Origin: Mycteria americana
Lineage: Eukaryota; Chordata; Aves; Ciconiiformes; Ciconiidae
NCBI RefSeq assembly: GCF_035582795.1
Contig: NC_134367.1
Span: 436,501-500,500, forward strand
Direction: 5' to 3'
Length of the DNA: 64,000 nt
A model generated the notes under the pieces. The model was given only the letters and a program-made list of their open reading frames with translations, did no database searches and was not told where the DNA came from. Positions 13,201-47,800 of this stretch are shown piece after piece. Numbering within the stretch: position 1 is the first letter of the stretch; each line of letters opens with the position of its first letter. Position numbers and translations under genes: made by a program.

Positions 13201-13517
13201 ACCCCCCCCCCAGCAGCGGTAACGGGCCCCGCCCCCGCCCCGCGCCCGGCCCTTGTATGGAGACGGCGGCGGCGGCGGCGGCCGGGGGCGGGGGCGGGGG
13301 CGGGCGGGGGCTCCGGGGCTCCCTGGAGCGGGGGGACCGGGGGGACCGGGGGGAGAGGGGGGAGAGGGGGGACCGGGGGGTCCCGCCCCGCCCGCGCGCC
13401 GGGGTGGGGCCGTTCCGGGGCGGCAGCCGGAGCCCCGGGGGGGGCGGTTCCCGGGGCGGGCAGGGCCCCGCCCCCCGCCGGGAGCCCCCGCGTGGGCCTC
13501 GGGGGCGAGCCAGGCCG

Positions 13518-14182
<665 letters not shown>

Positions 14183-14358
14183 GGCCAGGCACCGCCACCG
14201 GCACCGCCACCGGCACCGCCCCGCACCGCGCACCATGGCACCGCCCCGGCACCGCGCACCCGTCTCCCTCCCGCGGGGCCGCACCGTAACGGCCGCGGGG
14301 GAGCGGGGCCCGCCGCGGTGCCGCGCTGAGGCGGGGGCCCGGCTTCTTCCGAGCAACC

Positions 14359-14364
14359 TTTAAT
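14359..14364 (-). terminator. AGBL5: probable distal polyadenylation signal of AGBL5
   Basis: ATTAAA on the minus strand, 320 bases after the AGBL5 stop and only 177 bases from the OST4 stop. No clear AATAAA was found for OST4 on the plus strand, so the two 3' UTRs probably meet or overlap here. Confidence 0.5.
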
Positions 14365-14683
14365 GCAAACGCAGTAATACCGGACAAACCCGTGTGGCCT
14401 AAAAATACCTCCCGCCGCCGCCGCGTCCCTCCGCCGGGCCCGCGGGGAGGAGCGGGGCCGTCCCGGGGGTGGGGGGCAGCCCGCCATCCGTGCTGAGCCG
14501 CGTTAGGCCCCGGCACGCCGGCGGTGCCCGGCGAGCGGCGGAGCGGGTCCGGGGTCCCCGGCACCGCCGCGGCCCGGGCTCTGCGCGGGTGCAGCTTTGG
14601 TCTGGGGGTCCGCAGCGGCCGTGGGGCTGCCCCGGCCCTGCCCCGCGGCGCGGCGAGCGCGGGGCCGGCGCTGGTGGCTGCGG

Positions 14684-36401
<21,718 letters not shown>

Positions 36402-36492
36402 GGCTGCCGGGCCGCCGCGGCCCGCGCATCTCACCTCATCCCTCCGCCCGGCCCGGCCCGGCCCGGCCCGGCCCGGCGCGCCGCCTGGCGAC

Positions 36493-36563
36493 AGCAACGC
36501 GCGCGCCCATTGGCCCGCCGCTCCCTAGCAACGCACCCGCCCGTTGGACGGCGCCTCGGCAAC
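36493..36563 (-). promoter_or_regulatory. AGBL5: AGBL5 promoter with three RFX X-box-like half sites and a CCAAT box
   Basis: On the minus strand GTTGCY half sites lie at 36563-36558 (GTTGCC), 36532-36527 (GTTGCT) and 36498-36493 (GTTGCT). An inverted CCAAT (ATTGG on the plus strand) is at 36509-36513. All lie 90-165 bases upstream of the AGBL5 ATG. Each half site is followed by an imperfect second half, so none is a perfect X-box. RFX control would fit a ciliary tubulin-modifying enzyme. Confidence 0.45.
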
Positions 36564-36639
36564 GGGCCGCGGCGCCGCGCGTGCACCGCCCGGGCCCCGC
36601 CCCCTGCTGGCCCCGCCCCCCCAGGCGCGCCCTGCGCCG

Positions 36640-38420
36640 CACACGCGGGAGGGGGGGTGTGTGTGCGTGCACGCGCACGTGCATGACCGGGCGCATGCGC
36701 ACCCCTGCACGGGCACACGCGTGTGCGCACACAGAGGGACACACGCGTGCACACACGTGTATGCACACAGAGGGACACACGCGTGTGCGCACACAGAGGG
36801 ACACACGCGTGCACACACGTGTATGCACACAGAGGGACACACGCGTGTGCGCACACAGAGGGACACACGCGTGCACACGCGTCCTCAGACACACGTGCAT
36901 GCGCGCGTGTACTGCGTGTACCTACGTGTGCATAAGGACACGCGCACACAGGCGTGCAGACACGTCTATACATACACACGTACGTTCTTACCCACGGGTA
37001 TGCACACGTACGCATGTACATGCAGACGTGTGCACACTATACACGCACGTGCACACGCACACACTTATGCACACCTGTACAAAACCCCGCACGTATCTGC
37101 ACACGTGTACATATGTACAGACATGTATGCACACACATGTACACACCTATGTACACATACACGTGTGCACACACCTGTACATAAGAACACACGTATATGT
37201 ACACATGTACATGCAGACACGTATGCACACACTATACACACACGAGTGCACACACCTATATACACACACTTGTAGTTACACCCATACATAAAACCACATC
37301 TATATGTGCATGTACACATGTATACACCAACACGTATGCACACACTATACACACGAGTGCACACACCTATACATATGCACACACGTATCTGCACATGTAC
37401 ATAATGCATACGCACACATGTATGCACACACTATGCACACACGTGTGCACACCTATACACACACATACACACATGTGCACACTTAGGCACACCTGTACAT
37501 AAGAACACACATATATGCACATGTGCATATGCATATGCACACATGTATGCACACTATACACACACGAGTGCACACACCTATATGTACACACATACATGTG
37601 TATACACCTATATACATATGCACACGCTTACACACCTGTACATAAAACCACACGTATCTCCACACATGTACATAATGCATACAGACATGTATGCACACAC
37701 CTATACACATACATACATGTGTGCACACAGCTATACACACACACATGCACACACCTATACACATACACGCATGCACACACCTATACACACGTGTGCACAC
37801 ACCTATACACACACATGTGCACACACACCTATACACAGGTGTGCACACACTTATACACATACGTACACGTGCGCACACACCTATACACACACACCCACGT
37901 GCACACACCTATACACACATGTGTGCACACACCTACACATGCATGCACACCTATACACACACGTGCACACACCTATACACACACATACACGCGTGCACAC
38001 ACCTATACACACATGTGTGCACACACCTACACATGCATGCACACCTATACGCACACGTGCACACACCTATACACACACATACACGCGTGCACACACCTAT
38101 ACACACACATACACGCGTGCACACACCTATACACACATGTGTGCACACACCTACACATGCATGCACACCTATACACACACGTGCACACACCTATACACAC
38201 ACATACACGCGTGCACACACCTATACACACACATACACGCGTGCACACACCTACACATGCATGCACACCTATACACACACGTGCACACACCTATACACAC
38301 ACACACGTGTGCACACACTTATGTACAGGGGTGCCTAAGAACGCACGTATCTGCACACACGTACGCCCACACACAGCTATATATATATGTATATACACAC
38401 ACACGCATGTCTGTAAGCAC
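36640..38420. repeat. 1.8-kb CA/TG-type tandem repeat (alternating purine-pyrimidine)
   Basis: Nearly every base alternates purine and pyrimidine (CACACGTGTGCACACACCTATACACACACATACACGC broken into units). The left part (36720-36890) has units of about 30-60 bases with ACAGAGGGACACACGCGTG. From 37250 a CACACCTATACACAC-type unit dominates. Very long His/Thr/Tyr or Cys/Val open frames cross it on both strands and are not genes. It fills most of the space between the AGBL5 promoter and the TMEM214 3' end. Confidence 0.93.
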
Positions 38421-38640
38421 ACGTCTACACGCACACGCACGCTCCCCCGGGAGGGGGAAATGGTGATTATCGGCACTTGAAATGATGGCAAACGGTGCTT
38501 TTTCCCCACCGGAGCCCCCCAAAAAGGCGTGGGGGGCGTGCGGGGACCCAGCCCTGCCCCCCGGCGCAGCCCGGAGCGGGGACAGGGAAAGCCGAATCTC
38601 GTCCACAGGGTGCGGAAAACCTGGACGTGTTTTCCAGGAA

Positions 38641-38690
38641 AGAAAAAAAAAAAAACCCCAAAACCAACAAAAAAAATAAAATCCCTCCCG
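38641..38690. repeat. A-rich tract in the TMEM214 3' flank
   Basis: Two A runs separated by CCCCAAAACCAAC. On the minus strand it is a T-rich stretch about 140-190 bases beyond the TMEM214 stop. No AATAAA for TMEM214 was seen between 38440 and 38826, so the true transcript end is unknown. Confidence 0.5.
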
Positions 38691-38826
38691 CGTCAGCCCC
38701 GATCGCAGCCCAAAGTCCCCGCGCGCGTCCGCCGCCGCATCTCCGTCCTGCGGCACCGGCAAGTGGCACCGGCGACGGCTCCTCGGCGGCTGGAAGGAGC
38801 GTGTCCCCGCTCGTCCCGAGCGCGGA

Positions 38827-41800
38827 TCAGTGTCCGGAGATCATAGCCAAAGCCCAGTTTTTGACGGCTAGGGTTGTGTTTTGCAGATAAATCCACGAGG
38901 AATAGGTAAAGCTCGTCAGGTGTTCTCTCACGCAGTCCCACGTCACTTCTCCACTGGAAAAACGAGAACCACGGTTACGGGCAGGGAACCCGCCGGCTGC
39001 GGGGCCGGCGCACCGAGGAGAACCGCGGTTACGGGCAGGGAACCCGGGGACCCAGCAGCGGCCCAAGCCCGGGAGGGATACGGGAGCCCCTCGAGCGGGG
39101 ACACGGCGGCAGGAGAGTGCACGCACGCCGCTCGCCCCGGCTCAGCCCGGCACCGGTGGGAGCGATGCCCGCAGCCGCCGGGCGCACGGCGGTGCAGGGA
39201 CGGCGCGCTGGACGCGAGGCCCAGCCGCCCCCGGGGCAGCGCGTCCGCGGGGGCTCGGGTCAGGAGGTGCCGAGGAAGCGGCGAAGCGAGCTGGCCAGCA
39301 GCCGCGAACGAGAGGCCCTCTGCGGCGTCACCCCGAATCCGGCTGTGAACCCCCCCAGCGCTGCGGAGGCCCCCGAAGCCCCTCTGAACGGCCCTGCCCG
39401 GCAACGCCATTGCCGGCTCCCCGGTCTGGCAGAGGGAGCACGGAGCCGGTTCCGCGGCGAGAGCGGGACCGTACCGTACCCACGCCGGCGGTGCCTGGCT
39501 GCTTCCCTCCTCCCCGCGGCGGCAGGGGGGTGACGCTCAGCTCGGACCCCCACGGGCGGCCCCGCTCCCAGGGACAGGGGCGGGCGCGGGGCTCAGGGTG
39601 GCTGCGGGGGAAGCGGCCGCCTGCGCTGCCCACGGGGCGAATGCTGCTCCCGCGGGGCGCAGCTCTGCAGGACCACGGGTCTGTCAGGCCGGCCGCGGTG
39701 CCGCGTCCCAGCCCCTCTGCCAGCGCAGGACGGGGAGCCACCCCCCGCCCGGAGAGGGGGAGACTCCGCTGCCGTTCCGCGGGACGACCCCCCGCAGCCG
39801 CGGGGCAGAGCCGGGCCCGGAGAGCATCGCGGGGGGGGAACGGAGCCCAGGCGCAGCCCGCGGCGCGGGGGCTCGCGAGCGGCAGGGACGCTCACTTGCA
39901 GGAGTCCACCCAGTGCTTCCAGCCCCGCTCCAGGGCCGCGGCCACGCACTCCAGCAGCGGCAGCAGGCAGCTCCGCAGCAGGAAGAGCAGCAGCTCTCTG
40001 ACGCACTCGGCGAAGTGCAGCAGGGACTCCGGCACCCGGGACTGGAGCTGCAGGGGCAGAGAGAACCGGCGCAGGTTTAACGCCAACCTCCCCTTCGCGC
40101 GCCGGGTTTGGGTACCCCGAGGAGCCCGGTGTCCCGGTTACCCGTGAAGGAGGCTCTGCCAAACCAGGCTGTCCCGCAGTCGGCCAGGCGTCGCGCCCCC
40201 TCCCTCCTCCCCACGGTCTGGCATCACCGAGCCCTCGCCACGTTCACCGCTCGGCTGGCGCACCGCACGTCTCCATCAAACAGCGGAGAGACGGAACCCG
40301 TGCCGCTCGCTCTGTGGGATGCTAAGGTCACCCCTCTTCCACCAGACTGCCGATCTCCAGGAAACCTCCGAGTTATCTTTGAACGGCATCCGAGACCGGC
40401 TGCGGTGCCTCCCTCTCCCCAGACCCACCAGCACCGGCGGGCTCGCAGCCGACAGCCGGGGCAGGAGCAGCGACAGAGACGTCGCTTTCCTCCTTCGGGC
40501 CTCTCCCCCCACCTCCTGCCCTCGGCGTTGCCACCGGGCAGGAACCCCCGACACGGGCTCTTCAGTCTCACAAGCCCCCGCGGGCCGCGGCCGCGCCGGC
40601 AGCCCTCGTCTCTTCCAGCAGCCGGCACGTCCTTCTTACCCACTCGGTGAAGCAGGGCAGGCTGTCGTGGATCCAGGACAGCAGGGAGGAACACCGCTCG
40701 GACGCGTACAGGGCCACCTCGCCGCTCTTCGCCCAGAGCAGCTCCAGCTGCGGCTGCAGGACGGCCGCCGCCTGGGAGCCGTAGACCGGCAGGCTCCGCT
40801 CCAGCCACCTGGAAGAGGCGAGCGCCGGCTGAGGGCAGCGCCGGCCGCTCCGGCACCGCCGGCAGAGGCGTGGGGGCACACGTGGGGAAGAGGAGAACTC
40901 GAGAGCCGAGCTCAAAGCCCTCCCAGGCAGGCCTGGGGACACCGCCCGGCAAAAAGGGCTCCCCTCTACGGAGATCGCCCTGTGCTGCGTGAACAGCTTC
41001 GCACCCCCCGGACACGCACGCTGCCGCCCGGCGCCGGTGCCACTGACCTGTACCCTTCGAGGCAGCAGTAGGAGACCTTCTGCCAGGCTTGCTGCGAGGC
41101 CGGCAGGATGCCAGAGGAACGAAGCAGGCGAGCAGAAGAGGAGGCTGGAAGAGACAAGAGCCGTTCCCTGAGCAACCCTTCGGCCCGGTCTGCGGGAGCT
41201 GCGTGCTCAGTCTGGGGACGGCACAGCCCGAGCTGCTCTGAGAAACACCTGGGAAAATGGGTTAGGGCAGCCCTGGGGGAAACCCTCCCGAGAGGGCACG
41301 GGCAGGGGGTCTGCCCGTGGCCCAACACGGCCCACGCACCCCCCAGGCACACCCCGTTCAAAGACAGATGGACGGGGCCGCGCTGCTCAAGGGCAGCCAG
41401 CGGCACGGACTCGGGGCGAAGGCAGAGGTGTGGAGGGGCTTCACGCAGGAGAGCGGCGAAGTCATTGCTCCCCAGGGACGTTCCTCCACACCCTCTTTCG
41501 CACAAAGCCGCGAGCGAAGCCGCCGCCCTACCCTGGAAGGAGCCGTGCGTCCGGACGTCGTGCAGGAGGAAGCCGGCTGCGAAGACCAGGAGGACGAGCA
41601 GCAGCCGTGACCAGGGGAAGCCCCGGCCCTTCATCTTGCGCAGCAGCTCCTGGGCAGGCGGGAGGACAAGGCCCCGTCACCACGCGGCTCCCAAGGCCGG
41701 GGAGTTCCCCGTGCAGCCGCACCACAGCACGCTGCCGCGCTCGCGGCCGCTCTCACTGCCCACCCCTGGCTTCCCAGTGGAAACCAGTGTCATCTGCCGA

Positions 41801-44800
41801 GCAGCTGGGAGGATGGACAAGGGCCAGCGCCATCTGTCCCCGACGCGTCCTGCAGATGTGCCGCTGCGGGGCCCCTGGCCCGGCGCGTGCCGGCGGCAGG
41901 AGAGGCCGACCGCAACCCCAGCACGGAGCCGAAATCCGTCCGTGGAGCCGTCCCTGCCTGGGGCTCACCTTGCAGGCAGCATCGCAGGCGGCCACATCCT
42001 GGTCGCTGTTGGGCCCTCTGGCCGCCAGCTCCTCGTTCGTTACTTTGAACGAGCGAACCGTTTCCTGCAGCGACTGACGCACCTCGGGGAAAGCAAGAGC
42101 TGCGTCACGGCACCAAGCAACCCCGAGCCGGCAGCACCGCGCGCCCACGCAACCCAGCACCGCAGGGGCTGCAGGAGGGAGCAGAGGGAGAGGAGACGGG
42201 AAGGGCAGAAACACTGGGGACCCGCAGGACGGATCAGGCTGCGGGGAAACCTCCGAGGCTCCTGCACTGAGACCAAGTGCCTCGGCCGACCCAGCCAGCC
42301 GTCGCTCCAGAGCCGCGGGAGCTGCGCTGCTCCTCCGGGGACGCTGAGCCGTGGCCGGCGCGACCTCCCCGCTTGTCACAGCACCAGAGCAGCGAGGCCT
42401 AACGGGGCTGAATCCGGAATATCCGAGTCCCGACGCAGCACGTCGAGGGAAAAGGGGTCTCCTCTCCGTCAGCGAGCAAATGAACGCCCTGCCCGTGGGC
42501 AGCGTGTTGCCCGTTCCCAGGACAAAGTGCTGGCTCTCAAGCCTGGCAGGCACACGCCCCCGCCAGCGCACCCGCTGAGCAGCCGACGCGCCGGAGCAGC
42601 GCCGGGTGGGCACGCACAGGTCCCGTGGGGACGCTGCTCTTACAGGGACCTCCCGCAGCAGCACGGGTACGTTGTACCCCACCCCACGTCACTCCTCCTT
42701 TCCACAGCTCCTACCTTCTTGCTGCTGCTGTCCCAGGACTCCAGCAGATGGTTCAGAAGCAAACTATGCGGGAAAGGGAACACGGGGCTCAGTCAGGAGC
42801 TCCGAGAAGCAATTTAACACGCTCCTAAAGGCTAGCAGGTCGGCGCTGGCCCTGTCAGAGCAGCGGGCGGGCAGCAGGCACCAACTGACCTGGACTGAGA
42901 GAGGTGCTTGGTGTACAGCTGCCTCCAGACGCTGAAGCTCAGGGGGTCCACGCTCAGGCACTGGCTCATGGAGGTCAGGAGCTGGGAAGAGAGCACAGCA
43001 GGTCGTTACACCCGATCCTCACCCCCAGCGCGAAACACGTCGCTTGGTCTGGCGCGTCGGACACGCCGTGCCCCAGGCTGTACGCCAGCACAGCCGACCA
43101 CCCCCCAAACCTGCCGGCTCGCTGCTCTCATCCCAGCCAGCTCCTGGGGCACCGAACAACTCGCGGGTCCGACATCCGCAGACCCCGGGTGCGGGCAACA
43201 GGAACCCCGGCCCGCGACCGCCGTCCTCGCCTCGTGACGGCACACGTCCGGCCTGCCGTCGCTCCGTGGGCCCTCCCCAAGCCTCCTTGCCCGGGACCAC
43301 CAAACCAAGCCCATCCCTCAGAGCCTCGCAGACCAGCTGGGCTGGGTGCTGACCTGAGCTCGCCGCTGCCAGGGAGGTCCTGCTCCCTCCCTTACCACGA
43401 CACGCTCCCACCACGACCTCGCGCTGACGCTGGCACCTGCCCGACCTGCCGGCCCGTTCGGCCTCTGACGCGGGGGAGCCAAGCCCGTGCGAGGGCCGGC
43501 CAGTGCCTGGCCGTGCCGCAGAGCCGGGGCAGCGGATGGCGGAGCCCTGCGCCCACCGCAGCGGGTAGGGCAGGGAGGACGGGACCCGCTCGGCTGTCCC
43601 TCCTCGCTGGTGCACCAGGGCTGCCCCAAGCCATGCAGCGACACGCTGGGACCGGTGGTCTCGTGGGGTGAGAGCCCTCACCCCCGGCTCAGGGCTCACC
43701 TCTTTTTTCATGCCGGGAGGGCAGCTTGGCGTAGCTCGGGAGAGGAAGGAGGGGAAGTAGGTGTGCAGCGCCGTCTCCGGCTTCGCGCCAAACGCCAGCA
43801 CCTTCAGGCGAGGGTAGAGCTGCCGCAGCTGCTCCTGCAGGCTGAAGGGAGACGGCACCGGGGCTGCGGAGAGCGGCCAGCGAGGCGACCGGGGTGTTCA
43901 CCCCACGGTGCAGCCCACGCTGGGGGGTACTGGCCGGTGCCGGCATACCTGGGTGGCAGCGAGTTGTTGGGCATGAAGGCAAAGTCCAGGAGGGGGAAGA
44001 AATCCTTGGGTCCGATCATACCGAAGCCTTTGGTGAGGTTTGGGTGCATCCTGCACAGCAGAAACAAACCCCGTGAGCAGTGACAGGCGTGCCGGCGGCG
44101 AACGCAGCCCCACGCTCCCGCCACAGCCCCACTGCCACGTAGAGGAAAAAGGGGTTTGTGGGAGCCCCTTCCAGTGACCGGAGTGAGGGGCGGCATTCGC
44201 ACCCGCTGCTGGCGTCAGGCACAGGGGTTCGCGTGCCCTTTTCCCCGCCGAGAGGCTGCAGACAATGGAGGTCTGGCAGGCCCGTGACTGGGGCTGCCAG
44301 TAAATTAAATGCAGTCAGAGAAGAGAAAGCAGATTATAGAAAACTAATTAAATGAAGGTTCAGAAAGATCGGGAGGAACTGTGAAGTCTGGCTCAATGCA
44401 TCTCCATAAAATCCTCGGCAAAACCAAATGCAATGTTCCTGTTACTGTGAAGCAGGAAAAGAAACTTAATAAAACCTCTCAAACCCCTCGGAAGGGCAGG
44501 GATGCCCCTCGGTGCTTGCCACAAAGCCGCTCCTGACCTCCCCCGGCACCAGCTGCCTGCGCTGTGCGACACCGGACTTTCTGCCACCCCGGATGCCGGA
44601 GCGGCCACAGTAACGCCCAGCTCCCTTACGCTGTGCCGAGGCTGCAACGCCGGAGACGGCGGCTGCCCTAACCGGTGCAAAGGCCAGCAGAGCGGTCTGT
44701 CCTGACCCCCAGCCAAACGCCACCTCCCTTCTCCTTTCAGGGACAAATTCATCTGCCTGCGACGGTGGACGCTGCCAGCACCTCTCGCCGCAGCTGGGAG

Positions 44801-47800
44801 CCCCAACGCGCCCGTGAACCGCAGCAGCCGGCGGCAACGCGGACCCTGCTCCTCGGAGCGCCGACCCTCCGGGCACAGCCACCGCCCGCGCTTGGAGCGG
44901 GAGCCGCTTTCCCGGGCGCGCCGGCAGGCGAGGAGGCGTGCCGGCACCGGAGAAGCCTGTTCCCGGCTCAGGGTGCCTGGGCGCCCGCAGGGTCACACCA
45001 GCGCTGCCACGGCCTCGAGCTGCGGCACCGGAGCACCCCGTCCTGCCGCCCCAGCCGGAGCTCAGGGGCACCTCGGCTGCTCGCCTGCCCCGGGGAGGTG
45101 ACCAGGGCCGGCCGGGAAGGGCTCTGCTCCCCCTCCACCACCACCCTGCCTCATTTTGGGAAAGGCACCAGCAGTGGCGGAGAGGAAACTTGTGGAGGAA
45201 CCCAGCGCTTCCATAGAGCCGTAGCGGAACCAGCAGCCATCGAGGCACCAGACGCGGTCGGGAGGTGCCACGACTGCTGTCTGGACACCCGACACGACGT
45301 GCAGCCACCAAAGATCGGGGACAAACTAACCCACACGGCAAGCCCACCGCTGCAGGCTCCGCAGGGCACGCGCACCCACTCACTTGCACTCTCCCACAGG
45401 CACACTCAGGTTTTTCCGCCAGCACAATGCAGGCACAGTCACACCACGCCCAGCATTCGTTCCCCTTAACGAAGATACCCCGATAATGAAAGCGAGGTGT
45501 AACTCACATCAGCAGACGGTCCAGGTAGGCAACGGCGTACGGGGAGAGAGACTTGATCCCGAGCACCGGGAGCATGACGCCGAGCCACACTGCGGGAGAG
45601 AGGCAGCGGTCAGATCAGGGAGCAGGAGGGCTCCTGCCGTGCCCCCGCGCCCCAGCTGACACCGAGCGCTCCCCGGCCGCACAGCGCGCTCCTTCCATCA
45701 GCACGAGCGCTCCTCGGGTCTGCAAGCAGCAACTGAAAAGCAGAGGAATGCTCAGGTGCCAGGACGCAGCTACGCTTAAACCCAGGACAAAACCACCACC
45801 CCCTTTCCCCACTCAAAACGCCCGGCAGGCGATCAGACAGACGGACAGGTCCCTCGGGAAGGGCTCCGGGGCGGCTGCGCTGCCTCGCTGGCTCTGCCCG
45901 CGGAGGAACGGCAGAGCAGCACGCTCCCTGCCTTTCCGGGCAGGACGGTTCCTCCTGGGACCCAGCCATTTCCCTGTCCCGGCTGGGGGAAGATGCTCTC
46001 CAGAGACAAGATGCCATAAGGGCAGTTTCTGTCGTTGCAGAGGGGCCACCAAGGCTTGGCACGAGATGTGAGCTCACCCTTCTGTAAGCAACGTGCTTCT
46101 CGTGACATTTCCAGCTTCCCCAAAAATAATTAACCACTTCACGCAGCTCTACAACGTCGCCGCTCTAAACGCCGTGTATTTGCGCCTCTATAAACACACT
46201 TCAGCACGCGTCACTCCCCTTCTGCGGTGGTCAGTAGCGTTAACATATATGGCCGGGGAACGAAGGCATGCACGAGGCGTAACGAGCAGGCGGGAACAGC
46301 GAGCAGCGTCGCGCGCGACACAGCGGGCAGCAAACCCCGACTCAGCCCCACCGCAGCGCGGGGGTCACCACCACTCGGTTGGACTCGATCATCTTAAGGG
46401 TCTTTTCCAACCTAAAGGGTTCTATGATTCTGCTCCCAAACGAGCATCGGACAGGCCCGGCGTGCCCTCGCCGTGAGGTACCCACGGCGGCTGCAGACAC
46501 CCCAGTTCCCAGGCGTCCCCCCGGAGCCGTTTGCCCCCAGGACCCCCCGGCGTCGCAGCCCCCTCTCCAGCACTTCAGCAGCGGGACGGCGTGTTTTGAA
46601 GCAGACCACGCGCCCGAGCGGTAACACCAGCGGGAGCGGAGATGCGCGGGCGGTACCGGGGGCCGCCCCCTCGGCGGGGACGGGCGCCCAGCCGGCCGCT
46701 CCAGGCTCTCACCTTTCAGGCCCTCGTGGAGGTCCGTGAACCCGGCCTGTCCCAGCGCCCAGAGGACGGTAAGGCATTTCGCCGGCCTGTTCTGGTGGGA
46801 CCGCAGCACCTCCAAGTACTGGGCGAAGACAAGACACGTCAGTCGAGGAGAGCCTCAGCCCGTCCCACCCCAACGCCACTGCTAACGAGCCCGGAGCCGC
46901 GTCGCCTCGTGGGGCGGCCGGTGCCGCAGGACCGCGGCAGCTCCACCGGGCCCCGGCTGCCCGGCCTGGCAGGGAGCAGCCCCCAGAGCGGGGCAGAGCC
47001 CCCGGCCCCCCGGGAGGGAGCCTCAGCACCAGGCGAGGCCAGGAGCCGTGCCGGCTGGGGGCAGGCGGAACCCCAAACCCCAGCCCTGGGGAAGCAGAGC
47101 TGCCAGCACCGTGCGGTGCTGGATGGCAGCCGAGCTGCAGCCTCGCCCGCTCGGACGCTTGCTTCGAAGGAGCGGGACCCCAGAAACCCTCATTCCTGTC
47201 CCACGGCTGCCGGACCACCGAGCGCAGCCAAGGGGGGACACATCCCGCTCCTTCCAAGAGCGGCAGAGCACGGAGCGTGCGGCAGAGGGGGAGCGCGAGC
47301 TTTGGACAAGGTCTTTAACGAAAAGGTGCTGCGGGACACCGGCGCTTACAGCGGCTCCAGCACATCTGGGGAGGAGGGGAGATACTGGAGACACCGGTCC
47401 CTCTGCGCGGACTACGAGCACAGGGAGGCGAAGGGCTTAATGCGCGGGACAACCCCGACAGCTTCCAAAGGACTTCCGATTAACGGGAACGAGCGCTCAT
47501 CGTCCGGCCGCGCCGGGGGATCCTTGGGCCGGGAGGAGGAGCAGCACCGCCGGGTTTACTGCGGCTGCCCGGAAAGCGCCTGCAAACCCAGGTATGCAGC
47601 TCACCTTGCCCAGGTTCATCGTGGCGATTTTGGGCCTGTCCAGAAGCACCGCCTGGATGCAGATCCTGTACCCGTGCAAAGACTCCCCTGAAACAGAGCA
47701 CAGAAGGGGCTTTCTCAGCCACGGGCCGCTTCAAGTGTCTCCCTCCCCGCGATACCCCCGGAAGGCGGGGGGGTGACGACCCCCTCTGCACAGACCTGCT

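Noticed and set aside
37400-38400. Regularly spaced repeats that could suggest a CRISPR-like array
   Set aside because: The units are contiguous and lack unique spacers, and the window is vertebrate DNA.
36431-38480. Long His-Thr-Tyr-rich or Cys-Val-rich frames
   Set aside because: They are translations of the CA/TG repeat, open in several frames at once, with no unique sequence.
38660-38690. AATAAA and A run on the plus strand as the end of a plus-strand gene
   Set aside because: No plus-strand exon precedes it, only the CA/TG repeat. It is more simply an A-rich stretch in the TMEM214 3' flank.
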